From contig BFEA01000031.1 of the NCBI GenBank assembly GCA_003427395.1, positions 4,534,236 through 4,567,042 on the forward strand: a stretch of DNA of 32,807 nt. Direction: 5' to 3'. The notes below the pieces were generated by a model. It saw only the letters and a list, made by a program, of their open reading frames with translations. It did not search any database and was not told where the DNA came from. A program made the translations under genes and the position numbers. The DNA comes from Chara braunii. Taxonomy: Eukaryota > Streptophyta > Charophyceae > Charales > Characeae. Positions 16,524-24,642 of the stretch are shown one piece after another (positions within the stretch are counted from its first letter, which is position 1; every line of letters begins with the position of its first letter).

Positions 16524-17753
16524 TTAGGGGGAATTCAGGGTGGGGGAGGGGACGGAAGGAGAGGTAATCAAGAGGGCGGCGGAAGACGGGACGAGGACGG
16601 TACATCCGGGCCAGGAGGAAATGGGGACGAAGCGTGGAGGGGGGAAGGAGGGGGAGGGCGAGCGGGAGCGACGACGCCAGCAGGAGGTTACTGCGCCATC
16701 GTGCCGACTGGTGGCGTCCGGGGGAACTTCGGGATTTGGTGTGGCCGCCTCTTCTCCTTCCTTCATTGTCGACCACACTTCCGACTCTTCCTCCTCTGAT
16801 AGGCCCGCGATGGCTATGTGTCCTGGATCGTTGTCGAACAGTACTTCCCCGTTCTCTCGATGAGCGCTCCAGAAATCTTCGAAGTCAAAGTTATCCGGTG
16901 CAAGGTCATTGAGGTCCAGATACCACCACTCCGTAGGTTTATGATTGCCCGAGTACTAGTCGTAGAACTCCGTGCAATTCACCCACGTCACGGTTGGTGT
17001 CAGCTTCCTCTCCAAGGTCACGGGCTCAATCTGGCTCGGATCACTCGCGTTGAAGGAGATGATGTCCGTCAGCAGACGTCGATGAGCTGAGAAAGGAAGA
17101 CGAGGATTCCATAGGCGACGGTGGCTCGGCCACCCATACATCAATCCCACAAGTGTTGCGCCAGTCGCCCCTTCCTCTGGCACAGTTGCGCCACGACTAG
17201 TGATATCTGGTCGTAGTGTTGCAACTCTCAATTACTGTAATACCGCGACCAGTGGCCCCTCACTGTAAGCATACATACGGTGACTGTCACGAATTCCGCC
17301 CACTTGCGGATGTAAGTCGGACTGAAAGGAGGGATAGGATCCAGAGTGTGGAGGGGGTTGGCCCAAGATGGCGAGATAGTTGGAAGATCAGAGGGAAGAG
17401 AGAAGGTAGAGAAGCAATTCAACGGCGTTCGCGTTCAAAATAGGGATGATTGTGGGGAAGCGGACGAATGGTGACGCTGGACCGGAGAGAGAAGATATCG
17501 ATACACTCGGTCCCGACCACTTGTCGTCCTTGCCTGGCCGGCCGTGGTCGCCAATCAACCACCACCGCCTGTCCCCAATCGTAAAGGTGAGCCACACCTC
17601 GTTACGCTGCTGCTTGTAAATGGTACACAGATCGCTGCCGAACGCCACGATCACCGTTACATCGCTCTGAGTTGGCCGAGAGAAGCGCTCGAATCCCGAT
17701 ATCTCCGCCAAGATGATTGTCGAACCTCGATCGGATGATACTGTCACCTCCAC
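16524..17753 (-). pseudogene. 3' accessory frame(s) downstream of integrase, unknown
   Basis: After the integrase C-terminus the sense strand stays protein-like for about 1.2 kb. Bases 17753-17388 give 121 open codons with motifs such as NEVWLTFTIGDRRWWLIGDH. Bases 17231-16524 form a single 235-codon frame broken by only one TAG at 16956-16958. It has FNASDPSQIEPVTLERKL before the stop and TEWWYLDLNDLAPDNFDFED after it, then a Pro/Ser/Arg-rich tail. I recognise no domain, and there is no clear signal peptide or envelope-like transmembrane architecture. It could be an accessory ORF of this Gypsy lineage or captured host sequence, now disabled by frameshifts. Confidence 0.35.
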
Positions 17754-17762
17754 CGCGACACA

Positions 17763-19343
17763 CTAGGCTTGATGACTGAAAAGTTGCGCGAACTGGAGAA
17801 GATCAGGACTTAGTCGAGGATGCACGACATGGCAGACTTGCAACGAAGGGCGAGGCTGAAGAAGCTGCAGGGAGAGGGTCGGCTCAATAACGAAACTCAT
17901 GGCAAGGCGAAGAAGGAGTAGAGTTAGACGAAGGAAGAGAGGCACGATTGACGTCTTCTCTGGGGGAAGAGAAGACGAGGACGGGGTAGGGTTTTCAGAA
18001 GGAGGGAGAGGACGAAGATAGGAGGTATGGCGGACAATGGGGACGGAGCTATGGCTGGTGCTGGCCTCAGGCGCGATGCGGACCGTGTTGGCTCCGTTAG
18101 GTACAAAATTCACTACTCTAAAACAACCAGAGAACTTGGGAGCGAGTTTCCGGTCGCGTGCACATTTACGTACCTGTACCAGGTCCCCTAATTTATATTG
18201 ATGGTGCGGGCCTGCATTCCCGTTCCGGGCCTCATAGCTACGGACCTCAACCGTGGGCCAAATCAGTCATTCTCTGTCTTTTCCGGGCTAACTTATGGAT
18301 AGCCTTTTCCATTAAATCCGCGTACCGCTTAGCCTTGGCTTTAAGAGCAGCATGTGTGAACCTACCCCCGTTCTCGACAATATCCGAATACCCCGATTAT
18401 CGACACATGGGATGCTATTGGTGCGAAGCTGAAAGGGGGTGAATCCGGTGGACTCATGAGGGGTCGCTCGATGGATCCCGATGATTTGATAGACAATCTC
18501 GGGCCAATGACGCGTGTCATAAGCCGCCAAGTTCTTGCGGGGAGCGGTCTTAATCATGCGGTTTGCGTTCTCAGCCAACCCGTTTGACTGAGAGACATGG
18601 GGTGAGGTGTGTCGGAGAGTATCGCCACGACGCATCAATAATTCCTCTACCTCAACTTTGAATTCAGACTCATTATCGGTTAGAATCTCTTCTGTATCTA
18701 AATGAGTATTGAGGAATCGATCGATGTATGTAGCTATCTCTGAGGCCTTACGAGTTTTGCACGATGTACTTCGAAAAGTGATCGATCAACACCAAGAGGA
18801 TAAAATATTCACAACGGTTGGGGCTAGGTTGCACGTCAATATCTATCGTGTCCATACTGACTTGCTGGAAAAGGTGTTCCACTTCTATTTGGACTATCGT
18901 GTTCGGACCACAGATGGGTGCACAGTCGACAGCGCAGACTAGGCAGTTAGCAACCACGTGCTTGACATCATCCCGGATATAAGACCAGAACCACCGATTT
19001 TGATCGATAGTTGCCTCAGTGACACGTATCGCAAAATGAGCGGCTTGTTCCTCGTGCGTTGATCTGGTCCAGTGATATCTCTGAAAGGGGTGGGGAACCG
19101 TCAACCATAATCTCGATCCGTTTGTTTTACGCTTTTCTAGTGACTGTTGATCCATCGATAATCTCGGGACCTCTCGGTAGCCCGACGCCTGTCGTGTTTA
19201 GTGAGGTGGTCCAATAACTGGCCAACTAATTTAGCTAATAATATTTTATCTGTCCATACTTCCGCTCGTCGATATTTTTCGTTATATTCAGGGTCGTCCA
19301 TTCGGGCGGCCTCGAATCGAACCTTCGTTGGGAGCTTATCCAT
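17763..19343 (-). pseudogene. pol (IN): Integrase (HHCC, DDE core, GPY/F-like C-terminus), broken
   Basis: Integrase joins the cDNA ends to host DNA. The N-terminal stretch (19343-19137) leads into an HHCC zinc finger at about 19090-18960: THEEQAAHFA followed by HVVANCLVC. The catalytic core keeps all three acidic residues: Asp in VSMDTID (18850-18852), Asp in ILTDNESEF (18675-18677; the usual Gly after Asn is Glu) and Glu in SNGLAENAN (18570-18572). The C-terminal part, GDLVQVRK...KLAPKFSGCFRVV (about 18130-17990), matches the GPY/F module, with GCF in place of GPY/F. Frame changes occur near 19140, 18745 and 18310, and stops between 18300 and 18115. No chromodomain is recognisable. Confidence 0.85.
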
Positions 19344-19448
19344 TCTACACAGAAGTTACCTCCATTCCTTATTGTTCGTTCGGTATCGAACGCACGCGCC
19401 ATGCGCGCGGTTGACACACAACGAAAAAAATTCCCAGAATTAAATAAT

Positions 19449-19900
19449 CATTCTATAATAAAATTACAATCTAAATTTTAAATTTTCATTCCATCTTAAA
19501 AAATGTCATTCCAATTTTAAATTTTTTCATCTGACTTAAAAACTTTCATTCCAAGAACAGGGTATCCCTTCTTATTTGGACTGCATGCTAGAGATGGAAT
19601 GAAAGTCTGGATGAGTTTATGAAATATTTTAATTGGACAGTAATTCTAAGTAAGGATTTTCAGTCATAAATAAGTTAATCCAATCTCAATTAGAAAATAT
19701 TTGTTGAAGTAAAATGAAAATGTAATTAAAACATTTCATAAACTCGTCCTGACATCCATTTCATCTTGAAATAATAGATGTAGTTAGAAGGGAAATATCA
19801 TATTTAGACGGAACTTATCAAATAAAACTGGAAATTTGAGAATTTGACGAAAATTGGAATGATAATTTATAAATAGGATGTTTTTTTTTTTAATAGAATG
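19449..19900. mobile_element. AT-rich foldback/MITE-like insertion inside pol
   Basis: This interval is markedly AT-rich against GC-rich neighbours and contains no coding domain. Its ends are CATTCTATAATAAAA and, inverted, ATAGAATG preceded by a T-run. Inside, 19593-19634 and 19724-19765 are 42-nt inverted arms containing GAGTTTATGAAAT and ATTTCATAAACTC. TTCATTCC/GGAATGAA motifs repeat throughout. It separates the RNase H remnant from the integrase N-terminus, so it presumably inserted into the retrotransposon. The exact borders and target-site duplication are uncertain; AT-rich sequence continues to about 20050. Confidence 0.6.
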
Positions 19901-20265
19901 TTTTTTCAACTTTCATTTCTCGTTGGAATTTTTCTGCTGCACTTGGCATTTCACCCTGTCAGCAAAGCCAGACTCGAAGGGATAACAGTCTACCCCATAA
20001 ACTCGAGCAATACATGTGCAAAAATAACAGAATTTGTCTGAGAGATTGACAAAGAAATCCGAATGAGCCAGGGGAGTGGAATCAGTGGGGTCGAACGGAG
20101 AGGCAGAAGAAAATGGGGTTGCTATTGTTCAGACCAAGAGAGAGGGAGAGAGAAAGAGAAGGAGGAAAAGACGATATTGGATGCATGTGTCCACTTAACC
20201 CTTCAAGAGGATCTCCACCTGTCCGTACTAAGGTTCGTTCTTCGGCTCTGGGTCGTGCCACTTCC

Positions 20266-20889
20266 TCACTTCTGCTTACCATGTGTTAGACCGTCCGCGT
20301 TGCCATGTCTCTCGTGCTTTCGATGGTGAATGTGAAAATCCATGTTTAACAACGTGGTAGCCCATCGCCCGATTATACCCGAGTAGTCCTTAGATTTCTT
20401 CAATGCCAATAATGATTCATGGTCAGTCATCAGTGTGAACTTCCGTCCATATAAGTACACTCGAAAATGACTGATTCCCCACAAGGCCGCGCAGCATTCC
20501 CTGTCGGGGCAAAGTAGTTGTGCTTACAGGAAGGCAGCGATTTGGACGCGTATTCCACCACGTGTTCGAGGTCGTCAGGTCCCACCTGGGCCAAGATCGC
20601 CGAGATTGCTTCAGACCGCCAATTGGTGATGAGGACGAAAGTTTTTTCCGGGTTCGATCTTATAAGGGCTGGAGCCGAAATCAAGGCCGCCTTGAGTTCT
20701 CGGAAAACTTGATCACACTACAAGGTCCAGATCAACGACTGATTTTTTTTCAGCAAGTTCGTGAGCGGTCCCGCGATCGCTGCAAACCCCTTGATGAACC
20801 TTCGATAGTACGATGCCAACCCCAAAAAGGTGAGTACTTGTGTATAGAGATATTAACACTGGTGCGTCCTTCACGGCTGCTACGTTCTG
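20266..20889 (-). pseudogene. pol (RH): RT connection and RNase H domain, broken
   Basis: RNase H degrades RNA in the RNA-DNA hybrid. The order is typical of Gypsy elements. The connection ([16 protein letters not shown] in a shifted frame near 20800) is followed by FVLITNWRSEAISAILAQ (about 20650-20600), then HFRVYLYGRKFTLMTDHESL and RWATTLLNMDFHIHHRK...HGNADGL (20484-20270). The first catalytic Asp, expected in a T-D-W/A-type motif, reads Asn (codon 20622-20624). TDHES and the ADGL region are kept. At least two frame changes lie inside (near 20885 and 20480). Confidence 0.85.
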
Positions 20890-21850
20890 AGGCTCCGGTT
20901 GCAATCCTTGGTCTGTAACCACGTGGCCGAGAAAGAAGATCTTCGTAAGGAAAAATTGACATTTCTCAAGAGCCACCTTGAACCCAGCATCCTTCAATGC
21001 GTGCAAGGTTCACTCGATATGCTGCACGTGCCCTTCGTAGGAACTCGAATACATCAGGATATCATTTATATAAACAATCACACAATAATTGATTATGCTC
21101 TGCGCTAACCGCATTTTTCGCACGAAGTTCTGGAAAACCGTGTGTCATCGCGCGTTGAAACGTAGCTGGGGCATTGCAAATTCTCATTGGACATCGGATC
21201 CATTGCCAAGTTCCTTCGAAAAGAACGAATGTTGTTTTTGAGCGATCCTCCTTTCGAACAAGAAGATGATGAAATCCATGGCGAACATCAAACTTACTGA
21301 AAAATTAAGCACTCCTAATAGCGTCCAGTAACTCATCAATCTGAGGGAGGGGGTACACATCCTTTATCGTGATATCATTCAGCTTTCAATAATTGATGCA
21401 TATGCGAATTCCTCCTGCCTTTTTCGGCACAATCACCACTCGGAACGACCACGGACCAATGGCGGGTTCGATCCATCCATTAGCTTCGAACTCCTTAATC
21501 CTCTGAAACGCGACCGATCTTTGGGCCGACGAATAGCGATAGGGCGTGTAGCTAATCGGTGGATGATCCCCTGTGAGGATCACATGTTCAATCACGTTAG
21601 CCAATCCAATATCAGCATCGTGCACACTCAACACCTTCACATACCCTAGCAAAACATCAATCAAAGATTTTCGAATGTCTCGAGGGACGTGACTGGGCAT
21701 GGTGATCGTAGGACGATCAAAGATGTTAAGTTGCGTGTCAATCCAATCCGTCCTTCGAGATCGTCTTTCGTGCATGCTGGAGAACATGGAACTACGGGTT
21801 TGAATCGAGAAGACTGTGACGATCATCTGTGATTCAGTCAAACTAATCAT
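20890..21850 (-). pseudogene. pol (RT): Reverse transcriptase domain, broken, YIND active site
   Basis: Reverse transcriptase copies element RNA to cDNA. Palm and finger motifs are readable in order: GPWSFRVVIVPKKAGGIRIC (about 21455-21390), YPLPQIDELL, SKFDVRHGFHHLL (first catalytic Asp kept), TWQWIRCP-NAPATFQRA, then VIVYINDILMYS, and KCQFFLTKIFFLGHVVTDQG (about 20970-20915). The F/Y-x-D-D catalytic box reads YIND: the first Asp codon is AAT at 21064-21066. Stops fall after ICINY (21386) and before FFSKFD, and there is a frame change after NAPATFQRAM. An N-terminal linker precedes the fingers. The copy cannot encode active enzyme. Confidence 0.9.
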
Positions 21851-22135
21851 TTAAGTTTCCTTAATTTCGGCATCAGTTTCAGCGGCAGTGGTGCTATCGC
21901 TACTTCCAGTCCTGTTAACTCAGCCATTTCTTGCATCAGATCAGGAACATCATTGATAGGGGCTTCGACTTCTTGCCTAATTAAGGCGAGCATAGCGCCT
22001 TGTATGAGCAACGATCTGGGTGGAGAGACGGAAAGATCCAGGTATGGACTCATCTATTGATACCTATCTCGGAGTGAAAGTTCGCCCTCGTACAAAGTGC
22101 GAGGGGGTTCCAAAAAGTCAGCCATATCCGAAATT
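21847..22135 (-). pseudogene. pol: Pol linker between protease and RT
   Basis: A protein-like frame (22053-21847, ending PKLRKLK and a stop) carries on from the protease frame after a frame change near 22136. It runs in frame into the RT N-terminus except for that stop. It is acidic and Leu-rich and has no named domain. Its upstream part contains FLEPPRTLYEGELSLRDRYQ and then TAG. Confidence 0.6.
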
Positions 22136-23130
22136 TCAAATTTGCAAGATCGGTTCCCCAAGAAATGGCGTAGTGGGAATCTGTGTTTCCGTTGATGGAG
22201 GAGGAGATGCCGGTAGAGTAGAGTTAGGTTTGTTGCTGAGATTAAATGTTCGGGTGGTCACAGGGATCATACAAAATTCCTCTTTAGTTTCGTGACCGAA
22301 CATCTCTACTAATTGCTCCCATTCTTTCTCGCTAGGCATCACTTCCTTACATTCTTGATCATCGTATTCGTCATCATCGAAAAGATGTTGATCCTCGTCA
22401 TGGTCTGCGGGAGAATCTTCCAGGTCCGAAACTTGGATCTTTCCTATCCGAACAAGACTCGAATACTTTCTAGATGATTGAACGGAAACTCGTTGTGGAA
22501 TCGTTTGGAGTTTTCCTCCAGTGTGTGTGAGGACAAGCTGTTTGGAATCAAAATGAATTCGCGCCCCTACGACCATCGCCCAAGGCAATCCTAATAATAC
22601 CGAATAAGAATGTACAGCAATGACCAGCGCGTGAACCAGCACATGCACTCGACCAACCTTGACAACTACATTCTGAATGATTCCTACTATGTTCATGGCT
22701 TCTTCATCGGACAATACGTAGTTGTCCTTCTTAGACAAGGGGAGAATCGAGTTAAGTCGGTCCGTTTTTCTCACAGTGTCTAAGGATATTGCGACGACCG
22801 ATGATCCAGTATCGATAAGAGCATTGAATGGTTTGCCCCAGACTTCGCAATCACACTCGACACTTTTCCATAGAATCGACCAAACCCGCACAAAGTGATC
22901 GTTTTCAACATAGGAGATCGTAGCGACCCGCGCAGTTTTAGGTGCGTCAGGCTCGTTTTCGGGGGGAGAGGGAGCTTCCATCTCATCCTCCTTCTTTTCT
23001 TCAGCATGCGCTGAACCCGTTGATACGTGAACCGTTTTTGGTTCTTCCGACACTGTTGCAGGAGCTTATTCTTTGCTGCCTCCGATATAGTTAGTAAGTG
23101 TCCTACTGGGACATGAACTCTGATATCCAA
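22136..23130 (-). pseudogene. pol (PR): Aspartic protease region (PR)
   Basis: This is the retropepsin-type protease that matures Gag-Pol. In the longest frame (23053-22136, about 305 codons) the catalytic motif ALIDTGSSVVAIS lies around residue 80 (Asp codon 22811-22813). The C-terminal hydrophobic-Gly motif SVLLGLPWAMVVGARI follows about 70 residues later. This is the single-domain retroviral layout. A Glu/Asp-rich linker (DEDQHLFDDDEYDDQE) follows. Upstream, VPVGHLLTISEAAKNKLL is in another frame (23130), so there is a frameshift near 23050. The protease core itself looks intact. Confidence 0.88.
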
Positions 23131-23142
23131 CTGTTTGAGTGT

Positions 23143-24500
23143 CTAGAGAACATGGATCTCTGCCGTTCGGAACTGCGAGCCTGATTCAGATCCCCGCTCG
23201 ACCCATTTGAGCTCGTCCTTGCTAGGTCGGATTGCTCCGATCAATCCTGCCAAATGGAGATACTCTGTAGGATCGACGACGTCAGCGGGTTCGGAGGATG
23301 ATCCCGAAGTGGACAAGGTGGGATCAACCAAAAATGGTTGTTTGGTAGAAAAAGAGGAGGGCTCGCTATCCGTGGTTGCTTCCAGCAGTGCGGCCACCCG
23401 ACCTTGATTCAAGGCGACAAGTGCGGCTGCTGGCGGGGGTTGGTTTCGTTTTGGCTGGGGGCAATCGAGTGCAAAGTGCCTGGGGTGTTTATAATTGTCA
23501 CATTCAATCCACCCTACCGGATTAACCGCATGAGGGGGAGCAAGGAGCGCTTGACCAGATACAGGAGGGGCAGTGAACAAAGGGTATGAAGCAAGAACGG
23601 GACGGGGAGGATTAAAATTAGTTTTTATTAGCCTCGTCATGATCTCTTCCAATCGATCCATCCGGGAGCTTGCATTTGGATTAGATTATGCAACCACTCA
23701 GATTGTTTAGTCGTAGCTGTATGAATCATCTGAGCCAGATGCATGTTAGTAATAGGCACTGATGCCGCCTCCTGGGGGGTTACTGTATTCGTGGGCGCCA
23801 TCCTTGGAGGGATAAAAGGCTTCGAAGGAGGAAGAGGATGATAGGAAGAGAGATCCGGGGAGGGTCCATCTTGACAATCATGATCGGGGCGAGGGTAAAA
23901 TTGCCCCACCGCTCTGAGCCACGATCGTCGCTTAGCGGCCACATCTTGGATCGGGTCCGAGATGTCTTCATCTCCCTGACCAATGTACTTACGCGTATCC
24001 AACAGATCTAGCTCAAGTGCTTTGGCTATGTTAATAGGTAGCTGGTTCGTCTTTGGAGGAATTTTTTTCTGCAATTTTGCTTTCAGCACTGGATTGCGGA
24101 GGTGGTCGATAAATAGATCTCGAGCAGCGTTTTCCTTCTGTCCGGACTTGTCTAACGGTGTTTGAAATCGATCCACAAAGCCAGGTAATAGTTCCCCGAG
24201 TTCCTGCAGCCGGGTTTTGAGTATGTACCACGTAGCATCTTCGCTGACTTCATCGAACCTCGTCAGGAATGCCCTCTTAAATGTATCCCAATCCACCCAC
24301 CTATGCCTTCTAAACCAATCGTGAGCAGTCACGGTGTTTCGTAGCAGCAAGGTGGTGACGCGAGGAAGATCCTCGACGCCATATCCTTGAGCTTGTAGGA
24401 CTTCAAGCCATGCCTCGGGATGAGTATGGTTAGGATAGAACGGAAAGGTAGCGGGGATGCTTACCATCACCCGGGGAGGTGCCGCATTAGCGTTGGCCAT
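23143..24500 (-). pseudogene. gag: Gag polyprotein with degenerate zinc knuckle
   Basis: Gag forms the particle and binds RNA. The first frame (24500-23637, 287 codons, ATG about 130 bp after the primer-binding site) carries the retrotransposon gag domain, with TVTAHDWFRRHRWVDWDTF and AFLTRFDE around residues 56-85. The frame then shifts near 23660, where it overlaps a second frame (23661-23143). That frame contains the nucleocapsid knuckle C-x2-Y-x4-H-x4-C (23461-23502). The second Cys of CCHC is Tyr (codon 23491-23493), which would impair zinc binding. A Pro-rich linker separates the gag domain and knuckle. Protease follows within about 15 bp. Confidence 0.88.
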
Positions 24501-24629
24501 AGGTATTTCTGGTCGGGCCTGGGCTTCGGCGGACCTTGATCGGGTGACAAGAGGATTAAGGCGATTGAACCGTTGAACTGGTCTTCCTCTTGCCAGCTCG
24601 CCTTACTATCGTCAGAACCGACACGTGTC

Positions 24630-24642
24630 GGCTCCGATACCA
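24630..24642 (-). other. Primer-binding site (initiator Met tRNA type)
   Basis: On the minus strand TGGTATCGGAGCC follows the 5' LTR directly. It differs at one position from TGGTATCAGAGCC, the complement of the 3' end of plant initiator-Met tRNA. The first T is shared with the end of the LTR because the last ~11 nt of the LTR are missing at this junction. Confidence 0.88.

Noticed and set aside
17763-18130. Chromodomain at the end of integrase
   Set aside because: The tail after the GPY/F-like module is Pro/Ser/Leu-rich without the aromatic cage pattern of a chromodomain.
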